From assembly GCF_902167145.1 (NCBI RefSeq), contig NW_023367391.1, positions 1 through 64,000 of the forward strand: DNA of 64,000 bases, given 5' to 3'. This DNA is from Zea mays (taxonomy: Eukaryota; Streptophyta; Magnoliopsida; Poales; Poaceae). Under the pieces are notes generated by a model, which was not told where the DNA came from, did not search any database, and saw only the letters and a list, made by a program, of their open reading frames with translations. Made by a program: the position numbers and the translations under genes. Position 1 is the first letter of the stretch; each line of letters begins with the position of its first letter. Of this stretch, positions 26,337-36,426 are shown piece by piece.

Positions 26337-26972
26337 TTAGTTCTTGACTTTAGGTACCCAAATGGTTTTGGGTCCTTTGGCATTAGACACAAGAACTTTG
26401 GGTACCCAAACACAAGTCTTTGACCCCTTGTGCTTGCCCCCAACATATTTGGCAACTACCTTGCCGGATTTGTTAGTTAAAACATAAGATGCATCAAAAG
26501 TTTTAAAGGAAATGTTTTGATCATTTGATGCACTAGGAGTTTTCTTTCTAGACATCCTAGCACGGGTTGGTTGCCTAGAGCTAGATGTCTCACTCTTATA
26601 CATAAAAGCATGGTTAGAACCAGAGTGAGACTTCCTAGAATGAATTTTTCTAATTTTGTCCTCGGGATAACCGGCAGGGTATAAAATGTAACCCTCGTTA
26701 TCCTGAGGCATGGGAGCCTTGCCCTTAACAAAATTGGACAATCTTTTAGGAGGGGCATTAAGTTTGACATTGTCTCCCCTTTGGAAGCCAATGCCATCCT
26801 TGATGCCAGGGCGTCTCCCATTATAAAGCATGCTACGAGCAAATTTAAATTTCTCATTTTCTAGGTTGTGCTCGGCAATTTTAGCATCTAATTTAGCTAT
26901 ATGATCATTTTGTTGTTTAATTAAAATCATGTGATCATGAATAGCATCTACATCAATATCTCTACATCTAGT
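26337..26972 (-). CDS. Sirevirus gag C-terminal extension, left copy
   Basis: Continuation of the gag frame beyond an in-frame TGA (26973-26975) to a TAA at 26337-26339. The first ATG after the TGA opens a 197-residue frame at 26930. It starts with a short heptad-like helix and continues with basic, Ser-rich sequence and a repeated WVPKV-type motif near the end. No enzymatic motif is visible. The extended gag is typical of Sireviruses; the function of this tail is unknown to me. The same TGA is in the right copy, so it was inherited by both. Confidence 0.7.
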   Translation of the reverse strand, partial: TRCRDIDVDAIHDHMILIKQQNDHIAKLDAKIAEHNLENEKFKFARSMLYNGRRPGIKDGIGFQRGDNVKLNAPPKRLSNFVKGKAPMPQDNEGYILYPAGYPEDKIRKIHSRKSHSGSNHAFMYKSETSSSRQPTRARMSRKKTPSASNDQNISFKTFDASYVLTNKSGKVVAKYVGGKHKGSKTCVWVPKVLVSNAKGPKTIWVPKVKN

Positions 26973-28560
26973 TCAAATAGTGACATGCTCAATGGTAGAT
27001 GTAGAGGGTTTGCAAGAATTAAGTTCAACAATCTTAGCATGAAGTATATCATTCTTATCTCTAAGATCGGAAATTGTAATTTTGCAAACATCAAAATCTT
27101 TAGCCTTAGCAAGCAATTTTTTATTTTCATCTCTAAGGCTAGCAAGGGAAATGTTTAATTCATCAATCCTAGCAAGCAAATCATCATTATTATCTCTAGG
27201 ATTGGGAATTGAAACATTGCAAACATGTGAATCAACCTTATTTAAACTAGCATTTTCATTCCTAAGGTTGTCAATCATCTCACGGCAAGTGCTTAGCTCA
27301 CTAGATAATTTTTCACATTTTTCTACTTCTAGAGCATAAGCATTTTTAACCTTAACATGCTTCTTATTTTCTTTAATAAGGAAGTCCTCTTGGGTGTCCA
27401 AGAGATCATCCTTTTCATGAATGGCACTAATCAATTCATTAAGTTTTTCTTTTTGTTGCATGTTGAGGTTGGCAAAAAGAGAGCGCAAGTTATCCTCCTC
27501 ATCACTAGCATTATCATCACTAGAAGACTCATATTTAGTGGATGATTTGGATTTTACCTTCTTTTTGCCGTCCTTTGCCATGAGGCACTTGTGGCCGACG
27601 TTTGGGAAGAGAAGTCCCTTGGTGACGGCGATGTTGGCGGCGTCCTCGTCGTCGGAGGAGTCGCTTGAGCTTTCGTCGGAATCCCACTCCCGACAAACAT
27701 GGGCATCTCCGCCCTTCTTCTTGTAGTACCTCTTCTTCTCCTTTCTTCTCCCTTTCTTGTCGTTGCCTCGGTCACTGTCACTTGATATAGGACATTTAGC
27801 AATAAAATGACCGGGCTTACCACATTTGTAGCAAACCTTCTTGGAGCGGGACTTGTAGTCTTTCCCCCTCCTCTGTTTGAGGATTTGGCGGAAGCTCTTG
27901 ATGACTAGCGCCATTTCTTCATTGTCAAGCTTGGAGGCGTCTATTGGTTGTCGATTTGGTGTAGACTCCTCCTTCTTTTCTTCCGTCGCTTTGAATGCGA
28001 CGGGTTGAGCTTCGGATGTAGATGGATCATCAAGCTCGTTGATCTTCCTTGAGCCTTCGACCATGCACTCAAAACTTACAAAATGCCCGATAACTTCCTC
28101 GGGGGTCATTTTAGTATATCTACGATTACCATGAATTAATTGAACTTGAGTAGGGTTAAGGAAAATAAGAGATCTTAGAATAACCTTAACCACCTCGTGG
28201 TCATCCCACTTTACGCTCCCGAGGTTGCGCACTTGGTTCACCAAGGTCTTGAGCCGGTTGTACATATGTTGTGGCTCCTCCCCTTTGCGAAGCCGGAACC
28301 GACCGAGCTCCCCCTCGATCGTTTCCCGCTTGGTGATCTTGGTGAGCTCGTCTCCCTCGTGCGCGGTTTTGAGCACATCCCAAACCTCCTTGGCGCTCTT
28401 CAACCCTTGAACTTTGTTATACTCCTCTCTACTCAAAGAGGCAAGGAGTATTGTTGTCGCTTGAGAGTTGAAGTGCTCGATTTGGGCCACCTCATCCTTG
28501 TCATAGTCTTTATCCCCTACTGACGGTACCTGTGCACCAAACTCAACAACATCCCATATA
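26973..28560 (-). pseudogene. gag: Sirevirus gag, left copy, 3' part, split by the gypsy insertion
   Basis: The gag frame resumes right after the gypsy element and its CTTTT duplication. It corresponds to residues from about 157 of the right-copy gag onward: the capsid-like UBN2/gag region, a CX2CX4HX4C zinc knuckle, an acidic-basic linker and a long coiled coil, ending at the shared TGA. Any open frame reading into it from 28598 starts in LTR sequence of the inserted element and is not the native start. It has one extra Glu codon compared with the right copy, which is the 3-bp length difference between the internal regions. Confidence 0.9.
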
Positions 28561-28565
28561 CTTTT
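28561..28565. other. target-site duplication (left) of the nested gypsy element
   Basis: CTTTT precedes the terminal TG at 28566 and is repeated at 35914-35918 after the terminal CA. The undisturbed site is present once in the right internal region at 43978-43982. Confidence 0.93.
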
Positions 28566-29206
28566 TGTTGGGGACCTTCGGCGTCCGAAGGTCCTCAAAA
28601 ACAGGATTTAACAGTATTTCTGTAGTACAATGTGTGAACAGGTACCCTCGGACTAAAGTCGGCATTGCAGTAGACCGGAATAATACGAAGGTTGATCAGA
28701 GCCGAAGGTGCGAGCAGGAAAGCTTCGGCGTAACAGCAAAGAGTGGAACCGACTTAAAGATGAAAAGGCTATTCAGACCTCGATAGACTACTATATAGTT
28801 ATTATCAAATGTAAAGGGCATGAATGTAATTTTGTAAGGGCTGTGTCCCGTGTCTATAAATAGGTGAACAGTATCCCCGTACTGTTCACGCTGACTTGGC
28901 ATTCGCTTTTTGCGTCACGCTTGTATTGTCATTTCCTTCCGATTGAAGGTACACTTGTAGTTCAATAATATTTTTGTTTATGCTCAATAATAATAAATGA
29001 TTGTTCATGTTTTCTTTTACATTCTTTATATTTCATCCTTCGTCATTGCTTGATGAATTTATGAAGGTATGTCCTTCATAACCTTCGTCCGCAAGTCATT
29101 ACGTCCTAAGGGAAATAATGCTTCGGAGGACGAAGGACATTAACGATTAACATTTTCTATGTTGCCTTGTTCTTAACTCTTAGCATTTGAGAACAAGTCT
29201 CCAACA
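28566..29206 (+). repeat. gypsy element 5' LTR
   Basis: 641 bp starting TGTTGGGGACCTTCGG and ending CTCCAACA. The first 24 bases hold a small inverted repeat (ACCTTCGG / CCGAAGGT). It matches 35273-35913 at all but two positions. Confidence 0.94.
28855..28863 (+). promoter_or_regulatory. TATA box of gypsy 5' LTR
   Basis: TATAAATAG in a CTATAAATAGG context, about 350 bp before the end of the LTR, on the same strand as gag. Transcription would begin about 30 bp downstream. Confidence 0.7.
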
Positions 29207-29207
29207 T

Positions 29208-29225
29208 TGGCGCCCACCTCCGGTG
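29208..29225 (+). other. gypsy primer-binding site
   Basis: TGGCGCCCACCTCCGG begins two bases after the 5' LTR. TGGCGCC starts are usual in plant Tat/Athila gypsy elements, primed from tRNA-Asp or a related tRNA; the match beyond the first bases is imperfect, so the tRNA is tentative. Confidence 0.65.
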
Positions 29226-29280
29226 AACTCACTTCCATTTCTTGAGCTTTTCAACACCTTCGGCAAGCATCACCTTCGTC

Positions 29281-30798
29281 ATGCCGCCGAAGAAGACTTC
29301 AGCACCAGGGGCTGGCACGCTGCAGCCGCTGGACCCCAATCAAGACGTCCTTTCTCTTAGAGAGGCACGAAGCCAGAAGAGGAAGGCTACCAGTCCAACA
29401 CCTCCGGAGGATGATCTAGATCAGGAGATTCAAAATCTGGAAATCCTTCAGCAGCAGGTTCAACGCAAGAAGGAGAAGATGGCCAGGCTAGCTGAACTGC
29501 AGAGGCAGATAGACGAAGCCTCTGAAGAAGTTCGCCATCTTGCTCAGGATGAGCAACACCGAAGGCCTCAGCATCAAGATCTTCATCAGGAGGGCTTTCC
29601 CAACGAAGATGACTGGTATGACAATTTCCATCATGGGAATTTTGTTTTTGATGATGCTTCTCCCCTGTCCGCTGAGCTGCAGGCTACACCTTGGCCCCCG
29701 TCCTACAAGCCGCCTCAGCTCCCCGTATTTGATGGCCACTCAGACCCGAAGCAGTTTTTGATGAGCTACGAAGCAACAGTGTCTTCGTACGGTGGCAATG
29801 CTTCAGTCATGGCCAAATCTTTCGTTATGGCTGTCAGAAGCGTTGCTCAAACCTGGTATTCCTCCCTTCGACCAGGAACGATCACCTCATGGCAGAAGCT
29901 GAAGGACTTGCTGTTAACTAGCTTTCAAGGGTTTCAGACGAAGCCGGTCACTGCTCAGACTCTCTTCCAATGCACTCAGGACCATGAAGAGTACCTTCAG
30001 GCATATGTCCGAAGGTTTCTACGATTGAGGGCACAGGCGCCAACAGTGCCCAATGAGATTGTCATTGAGGCTATGATCAAGGGGCTTCGGCCAGGGCCGT
30101 CAGCACAGTATTTTGCCAGGAAGCCACCACAAACGCTGGAAAAGCTGCTCCAGAAGATGGACGAATACATTTGAGCTGACAATGATTTTCGTCAAAGAAG
30201 GGAGGAGGCTTTCAGGTTTTCTGAAATGACCAGGGGCTTCGGAGGAAGGTTTTACCCGAGGCATGTCAGGTCAATTCACAATTCCACTCAGAATGATGAT
30301 AAAGGGAGTCAGCAACAAAGGCCACAATACTCCTCACAGGCTTCAGGGCAACAACAAAGTTCCTTCCGACCTCCAGCTCCAAGAGGCAGAGGTGCCAGGG
30401 GCTTCGGAGGAAGATTTGGCGATCAACCGAGAAGAATCTTTTGCTTATTCTGCGGTGAGAACAAAGGCCATACTACCAGGATGTGCCATGTCACTATTCA
30501 GAAGCAAAAGGAAATAGCTGAAGCAGCAGCACAACAAGCTCAGCCGAAGCAGGTCATGCATACAGCTTCGTATCATTCGCCCTACATCCCAGAATATGTG
30601 GGCAACCATCCTGCAGTCTCTGTTGCTTCGGCGAGTCAGCCTCAAGCTTCCTGGCAACAGCCTCCGCCTCCACCTCCGTTGCAGCAAGGCCAGCAGCCAG
30701 AAGGGAGCCAATATGCTCCGCATCAAAGGGACTTCAGAGAACAGTCCGAAGCTCGCACGGTCAACAGCACTGTGCCAGAATCAAAGCACATCTATTGA
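29281..30798 (+). pseudogene. gag: gypsy gag with one in-frame stop codon
   Basis: The frame starts at ATG 29281 (the frame is open upstream to 29242 but without an ATG) and runs 505 codons to 30798 with a single TGA at codon 298 (30172-30174). Residues about 40-95 form a charged coiled coil, about 135-300 match the gypsy retrotransposon gag/capsid domain, and a zinc knuckle of form CX2CX5HX4C lies at C388, C391, H397, C402; the five-residue middle spacing is one more than the classical four. The tail is Gln/Pro-rich. The TGA sits where CGA would be a CpG-deamination source, and the frame continues cleanly past it, so this looks like a recent loss or a readthrough site. No pol follows. Confidence 0.85.
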
Positions 30799-31060
30799 CA
30801 AATATCCTACCTTAATAGCAATCTTTTTCATTCAGTCTTATTTTCTGTAATAAAGGACATTGTTTAGGTTTCATGTAATTAGTTTCTTTGGTTCCTACAA
30901 GAAAAATATGTTTTCTTCTCAGGCTTGTGATAATAAAAAGGACCTTCGGACTATCGAAAATTCTTCGAAGCAACAAAAAGTCGTTCTAAGGAACGCAGAG
31001 TAAGTTTGATGAAGTCACAAAAAGTCGTTCCGAAGGGAGCGCAGTGTAAGTTTTCTGCTC
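30799..31060 (+). other. gypsy internal noncoding segment after gag
   Basis: No credible gene. It is AT-rich, with degenerate copies of a GTCGTTCYRAAGGRANCGCAG-like unit starting near 30980 that lead into the regular repeat. An AATAAAAAGG at about 30932 could act as a plus-strand polyadenylation signal, a weak call. Confidence 0.5.
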
Positions 31061-31255
31061 CAAAGTCGTTCCAAAAGGAATGCAGAGCATACAGCGAAAA
31101 GTCAACGCTGATACCGCCTAAGTAAAAGGCGAAGAAGCTCCAAAGACGTTCCTAAGGGAATGCAGAGCTTACAGCGAAAAGTCAACGCTGATTCCGCTGA
31201 AGTAAAAGGCGAAGAAGCTCCTAAGGGAGGCTTATAGCGAAAAGTTAACGCTGGT
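31061..31255 (+). repeat. 80-bp tandem repeat in the gypsy element
   Basis: Two full units, 31061-31140 and 31141-31220, each starting CCAAAG.CGTTCC and ending GGCGAAGAAGCT, followed by a partial unit to about 31255. Period is exactly 80 bp, with a few mismatches; the units contain GCGAAAAGTCAACGCTGAT. No coding potential is seen. Confidence 0.85.
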
Positions 31256-31733
31256 TCGCAAGAAGATTGTGTTTTATCGCGCAGATATGCGTGTACCTTC
31301 GGAATATCACCTTACATAGCATAACATCATCACATCATTTTGCATAACATAAGCATCATACATCATACTGCATGTGGCATAAGAAAGAGATATGATATCA
31401 ATCTTCGGGAAAACGCTTTGAAAAAGGGGGCAAATCATGCCAAGTCACAAGGAGAAACAATATTGATCTCTGAAGTATAGCCTTGAGGAATGATTCTACG
31501 AAGCTTCAACACTTTTCGGGATACTTCGGATATTGTTGTGATAAAAGGTAATTCTTCTTCACGAAGCATGAAAAGAAGGGAAGGTGTTTTTTCGCCAGAC
31601 TCAAAAATGGTACGTATGTAAAGTTTCATGCATCGTAAAGAATTGAACCATAAAGAAAAATAAGACAAATATATTACATACAGGATTACAAGATATTACA
31701 CATGTTACATTTAAAATGTTTTTACAATAACAT
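31256..31733. other. segment between the 80-bp repeat and the antisense gene
   Basis: AT-rich with runs of CAT/CATCA near 31320-31375. It lies downstream of the last exon of the antisense gene and probably contains its 3' UTR. I see no gene in it. Confidence 0.5.
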
Positions 31734-34700
31734 TTAGTCCTCCCTAAGTACCACTTCGGCGGCTTCGTTCAACAGTCGATCGACAACTTCATCCATAATA
31801 GCTTCAGCCATCTTTTTAATTTCATCATCACCCCTAGGCCGAGCACCCGGAGATACTTCAGTAGGATCTGAGGAAGGACAGGACACGGCTACATTGCTAT
31901 TACAAAATCGCAAACAAATCTTAAAGCATAAAGGTTACAACACGATAAAAACTATTATTTAGTACCTAATGGACCTTCGGCCACTGCGCTCTTGTCAGCA
32001 GCCTCGGCTACTTCTCTAGCATCGTGAATGCCCTTTTCACTTCTTCGAATAATTTCTCCGGCCATTTCTCGGCCACCATTATCCCAGATATCGGTAAAAA
32101 ATTTTCCACCAATTATACTAGCTTCAGCCGAAGGATCTTTTGTATCTTCAAAGGACAAAGCAGCTTCGGACTGTGCTAAAATTTTTACATGTTCACAGCC
32201 CTTCTTCTCTAAGATAGTGGCAATCCCTCTGGCGCCAGAGAAGGCACATATATCTCCTCGGCTATTTAAAATTTCTTCGAAGGCTTCAGCTTCGTGGCCA
32301 ATCCATTCGATAGCACCTTCGGGATTGCCTCTCGAAAAGTTTTCCTCACTTGAGAACGCGCCAACCTTGGCGAAGCTAGCCTTTAATTTCTTAACACAAT
32401 ATATAGATTTGTTGTAGCATCTCTTTTTGGACGAACGAAGCTCTTCAACAGTCACTTCTAGGTGATCTGCCCATTGATCGCTGAGTTCACGCTTTGTTTC
32501 TTCAAGTATGCGTTCTTCCTTGGCTCTGGCCAGTTGTTTCTGAAGGTCTTCAATTTCGCGTTTCTGAGCTTCAGCTTGACTTTTAAAAGCAGCTTCGTCC
32601 TCCTTTATTTTATTTATCAATGAGTATAATATTTTGTCTTTTTCGAGACCTTCGTTCCTCAGTTCAATTACTTCGGAACGAAGGTTGCTCAGGGCTATAG
32701 TACAACTTTCGTCTTCAGCATCTTTCTGTGCCCTGAGGGCATTGCTAAGTATCAGGCCCTGCAAAAAGAAATATGTGTGTGTCAATAAGTTTTAACAAAC
32801 GAAAAATTTTGGACTCAACGAAAAATACAAAAATTTCATTTGTCGCACCTTTAAACTATTGTAAGCCAGGCTGTCGGCCAGATCGTTCTTCGACAGCACC
32901 GAGAGCCCGTCTTCTAAAGTCGGGAATCCGAAGCTCTTGCTCATCTCCCGGCAGACAGAAATCTCCTTGCTGTCGGGAAGACAATACAAGAAGTCTTCTT
33001 CTCCACTGCCATTAAATATTAACGCCCCCTTTGGATACTTCAGTTTTTGGGCATAGTGCTGGGCCTCTTGTTCTTCTTTTTCTGCTAATTTTTTCCCCGA
33101 AGCATGACGGAAAATATAATCACGAATTTTGGGGGATGCTTCGGGGGTAACAACACCAGTTTCTTCAACAAAGGTTGGCTTTGTTATTTTTTCGGCCTCA
33201 CTTTCCAAGGGTTTTATCTTTGCGGGCTCTGAGGGCCCAGCTTCGGCTTCAATCTCTTGCTCTGGAGCTGTAGAGCCAGAAATTTCAGTCGCTGCTTCAG
33301 GAGTGACAACAGCTTTCTTCAGAGGTGTGCTTGAAGATTTGATTGTTTCTAGTACATCTAGCACATTGGCCATCCTCTTTCTTTTCGGAGTCATGGCTGG
33401 CACTTTTTGATTCTTTACTGTCTCAACGTTTGCTGCAGGACTCAAAACTCTGGATGTTTTGGAACCCTCAGTTGCTTCTTTTACCTCTTCAATTTTTTCT
33501 GTGGACGGCGCTTCGGTTTTCTCTTTTGTTTCTGACAACAAAATGTTTGATTGTTCCAATTCTACCTTTGTTGGCACTTCAGCCGTTTCTGTGATTTCTG
33601 GCAACAAGGCCGGCTCGGTTGGTTTTTCAGCTTCGGTGGCCGAAGAAGTTTCTCCGGTAAACTCGGGCACCGTAGCTGGTTCAATATAACGCGGACGATG
33701 CATAAGAACCTTTATCTTCTTTCTTTTCGGTTCTGGCTCGCTAGGGGCAGTTGCAGCTTCTTCTTTTGCAGAGGTTGTGTTTTTTCTCTTCTGCCTTCGA
33801 ATGGGATAGCAATAGTCAGGGTAGACAAACCCGATGGCATCAAATACCCGATTCAGTCTCTTCTTTTTTCGGCCTCCGAAGGCTGCTGACATTGCAGTAT
33901 CTTCGGCCTTCGAGTAGATCCCAAGCAGCTCATCACTTAAATTGTCAATGCTTTTCAACCACTCATCATCTGGCTCAATAAATTTATCTCCAAATTTAAA
34001 AGTGTACTTAAATCTGATAAGTCCACCTTCGTTGGCCCCTTTAATGGTTTCTTGTGGCATTTCCCATTTCTCCGCAAGCGGCCACACCCTGAAGGCGATA
34101 TGCTCTTGTACTAAGTCCCTTGTTCCTATAAAAGAGCAGACAACGCCAAAGGCTCTCTGGCATTCTTCGGCAGCTTCATTTATTTCAACCTTCGGCCTGC
34201 GAAGGCCGAAACTTTGCCAAATAGGACGCATAATTATACCTTTGATGTCTTCTCGTGCTTTCAGATCATTTTTTACATAGAACCATTCTGTCATCCAGCC
34301 GCTGGGCCATCTCTTCCGAAAAGTTGGCACGGGGCAGCTTGACCCAGACCGAGAAACAAAATTGTAGCAGCCAAAGTTATTGTGATATTGTTCCTTACCC
34401 CAAGGTATTGTTTCGTATGATAATTCGTGCATATTGCAGAAACTTTTTGCATCAGGCTCCAGACCTTGGCTTCGCACGGCCCACACGAAGATGTTCAGCC
34501 TTATGATTGCCTCGGGGGTAAGTTGGTGAAGATAGACTTCAAAAATCTTCAGCACCTCCACGACGAAGCTGCTCAAGGGCAATCGTAGTCCAGCCTTCAA
34601 AAAGCTTCGGAACACTACGACTTCATTCTCTTCAGGGTGTGGACAAGTCTTCTCCCCTTCGTCGGCCCTCACAACGGACAGATCCCGGAAATACCTTCCT

Positions 34701-34966
34701 CTCATGTTAACAAGATGATTCTCTTTGATAGTTGATCTACCATAAACTGAATGGCTTGGTCGCCAGGGACGATCTTCGGAGTCTTCGCCACCGCTGTCCA
34801 CATCATAACTTTCACTGTCACCAGTATCTTCAGACAGACCTTCCAAAATCTCCTTGGTGATTTTTTCTGTGTTGGTTTTCGACATCGCTATAAGAAACCC
34901 CAAGTTCTTCTCTTCATCAAGACTCAGCTTCATCTCAGCAGCAGCCTTCTTAGCAGCTTCAGACAT
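31734..34966 (-). CDS. antisense gene of the gypsy element, 3-exon model, 1021 residues
   Basis: Exon 1 is 34966-32849 (706 codons from ATG), exon 2 is 32758-31966, exon 3 is 31888-31734. Intron 1 (32848-32759, 90 bp) begins AAAG/GTGCG and ends in TTTCTTTTTGCAG; it contains the TAA that would otherwise end exon 1, and removing it keeps the frame. Intron 2 (31965-31889, 77 bp) begins G/GTACTAAA and ends AATGTAG; it adds 51 residues and a TAA. Residues about 75-310 resemble the plant 'putative gypsy type transposon' family (Transposase_28, Pfam), notably the LRLP...HQLTP...VWAV segment at 128-164. Next come a basic cluster near 368-400, a long Glu/Pro/Ser-rich region, and in exon 2 a Lys/Glu-rich coiled coil. 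Antisense genes are known in related Tat elements (for example Grande); function unknown. The splice model is inference. Confidence 0.72.
31889..31965 (-). other. predicted intron 2 of the antisense gene
   Basis: GT...AG, 77 bp and AT-rich. The nearer acceptor, ending AATAG, would give an early stop after two codons; the acceptor ending ATGTAG gives an open 51-residue exon. Near the lower size limit for plant introns. Confidence 0.55.
32759..32848 (-). other. predicted intron 1 of the antisense gene
   Basis: GT...AG, 90 bp, U-rich, with a strong polypyrimidine stretch directly before CAG. It holds the in-frame stop at 32792-32794. The two flanking open frames are in register once it is removed, with the exon boundary exactly between codons. 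Confidence 0.72.
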
Positions 34967-35258
34967 CTTCGGAAACGCTAAAAAACTGTTTTCAAATCCG
35001 AAGCTTCAAAGCTAAAAGCTTAGCAAATCACAGTGCACAAGAGCTAAAAATTGAGTAAGCGGGAGTGGTTGGCGAGAAAGCGTGCAAAATGAGTTTGCGG
35101 TATGGCCGTATTTATATGCTCGGTGCGTTGAAAGCTGAAAGACCCCACTTGTCATTGAATGTTGCTATTCTAGCAAAGGGAAGGTGTTTTTTCGGACCTT
35201 CGGCGTAAAGCCTTCGTCCATATCGCAATCTAAATTTATTATTTCAAACAAATTAATA
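34967..35258 (-). promoter_or_regulatory. upstream region of the antisense gene
   Basis: About 290 bp between the antisense ATG and the polypurine tract, without coding sequence. It holds a clear minus-strand TATA box (see 35109-35116) and would provide a leader of roughly 110 bases. It includes repeated GCTTCGG/CCGAAG motifs. Confidence 0.55.
35109..35116 (-). promoter_or_regulatory. TATA box for the antisense gene
   Basis: TATAAATA in a GCATATAAATACGGCC context, about 143 bp upstream of the antisense ATG, pointing the same way as the gene and away from the nearby 3' LTR. Confidence 0.65.
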
Positions 35259-35272
35259 TTGCGAGGGGCTAC
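35259..35272 (+). other. gypsy polypurine tract
   Basis: TTGCGAGGGGCTAC directly precedes the 3' LTR; the GAGGGG core is the expected plus-strand primer. Short and imperfect, as in many plant gypsy elements. Confidence 0.65.
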
Positions 35273-35913
35273 TGTTGGGGACCTTCGGCGTCCGAAGGTC
35301 CTCAAAAACAGGATTTAACAGTATTTCTGTAGTACAATGTGTGAACAGGTACCCTCGGACTAAAGTCGGCATTGCAGTAGACCGGAATAATACGAAGGTT
35401 GATCAGAGCCGAAGGTGCGAGCAGGAAAGCTTCGGCGTAACAGCAAAGAGTGGAACCGACTTAAAGATGAAAAGGCTATTCAGACCTCGATAGACTACTA
35501 TATAGTTATTATCAAATGTAAAGGGCATGAATGTAATTTTGTAAGGGCTGTGTCCCGTATCTATAAATAGGTGAACAGTATCCCCGTACTGTTCACGCTG
35601 ACTTGGCATTCGCTTTTTGCGTCACGCTTGTATTGTCATTTCCTTCCGATTGAAGGTACACTTGTAGTTCAATAATATTTTTGTTTATGCTCAATAATAA
35701 TAAATGATTGTTCATGTTTTCTTTTACATTCTTTATATTTCATCCTTCGTCATTGCTTGATGAATTTATGAAGGTATGTCCTTCATAACCTTCGTCCGCA
35801 AGTCATTACGTCCTAAGGGAAATAATGCTTCGGAGCACGAAGGACATTAACGATTAACATTTTCTATGTTGCCTTGTTCTTAACTCTTAGCATTTGAGAA
35901 CAAGTCTCCAACA
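35273..35913 (+). repeat. gypsy element 3' LTR
   Basis: 641 bp, identical to 28566-29206 except at 35559 and 35836. A TATA box occurs at the position equivalent to that in the 5' LTR. Confidence 0.94.
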
Positions 35914-35918
35914 CTTTT
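35914..35918. other. target-site duplication (right) of the nested gypsy element
   Basis: CTTTT follows the terminal CA of the 3' LTR and matches 28561-28565. Confidence 0.93.
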
Positions 35919-36380
35919 GTGGAGTGAGGTTTGATGAAATCTCATTAAATCACTCCACCTAGCATAATCTTCACCATCAAAAGTTGGTGGTTTGCCTAAT
36001 GGGACGGAAAGTAGAGGTGCATGTTTAGAAATGCGAGAATAGTGTAGGGGGATCTTACTAAACTTCTTATGCTCTTGGCGTTTAGAAGTTACGTAGGGCG
36101 CATCGGAGTCGGAGGTTGATGTTGATGAAGTGTCGGTCTCGTAGTAGACCACTTTCCTCATCCTCTTTTGCTTGTCCCCGCTTCGATGCGGCTTGTGGGA
36201 AGAAGATTTTTCCTTCTTCTCTTTGTGGTGAGAAGAAGATTTCTTCTCCTTCCCTTTGTTGGAGGAGCTCTTCTTCTTCTCCCTCCTTTTGGTGCGGGAC
36301 TCTTCCGATGAAGTGCTCCCGTGGCTTGTAGTGGGCTTTTTGCCGGTCTCCATCTCCTTCTTGGCGTGATCTCCCGACAT
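35919..36380 (-). pseudogene. gag: Sirevirus gag, left copy, 5' part, cut by the gypsy insertion
   Basis: From ATG at 36378-36380 (a frame reading from 36383 would begin with GTG) to the insertion point at about residue 157. It holds the N-terminal Lys/Ser-rich tract (about residues 30-80), an acidic Thr/Ser patch, and the start of the capsid-like domain with the PPTFDGEDYARW motif. Residues read beyond the insertion come from the gypsy LTR. It would join to 28560-26973 once the 7348-bp element and one CTTTT copy are discounted. Confidence 0.9.
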
Positions 36381-36410
36381 CACTTCGAGCGGTTAGGCTC
36401 TAATGAAGCA

Positions 36411-36426
36411 CCGAGCTTTGATACCA
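36411..36426 (-). other. Sirevirus primer-binding site, left copy
   Basis: TGGTATCAAAGCTCGG on the minus strand, two bases inside the LTR end. It is complementary to the 3' end of plant initiator tRNA-Met, the usual copia primer. Confidence 0.85.

Larger units (their letters stand above)
28566..35913 (+). mobile_element. nested non-autonomous Ty3/gypsy element, Zeon/cinful-like
   Basis: 7348 bp, bounded by TG...CA ends, 641-bp LTRs and CTTTT duplications. Contents left to right: 5' LTR, primer-binding site, gag with zinc knuckle, an 80-bp tandem repeat, a long antisense gene, polypurine tract, 3' LTR. There is no protease, reverse transcriptase or integrase, so movement would need an autonomous partner. 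Size, LTR length and lack of pol match my memory of maize Zeon of the cinful-zeon group (Tat lineage); the family name needs a library search. The two LTRs differ only at 28852/35559 and 29129/35836, so it is younger than the Sirevirus that hosts it. Confidence 0.88.

Noticed and set aside
28595..28598. Apparent gag start at 28598 in the left copy
   Set aside because: This start lies in the gypsy LTR; the native gag begins at 36380 and is split by the insertion.
28700..28902. 68-residue minus-strand frame in both gypsy LTRs (also 35403-35609)
   Set aside because: Present twice only because LTRs are duplicated; crosses the LTR TATA box and has no recognisable features.
31955..32785. Separate 276-residue minus-strand gene
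   Set aside because: It has no ATG at its start, begins within a likely intron and is in frame with the upstream 724-codon frame, so I treat it as exon 2 of one gene.
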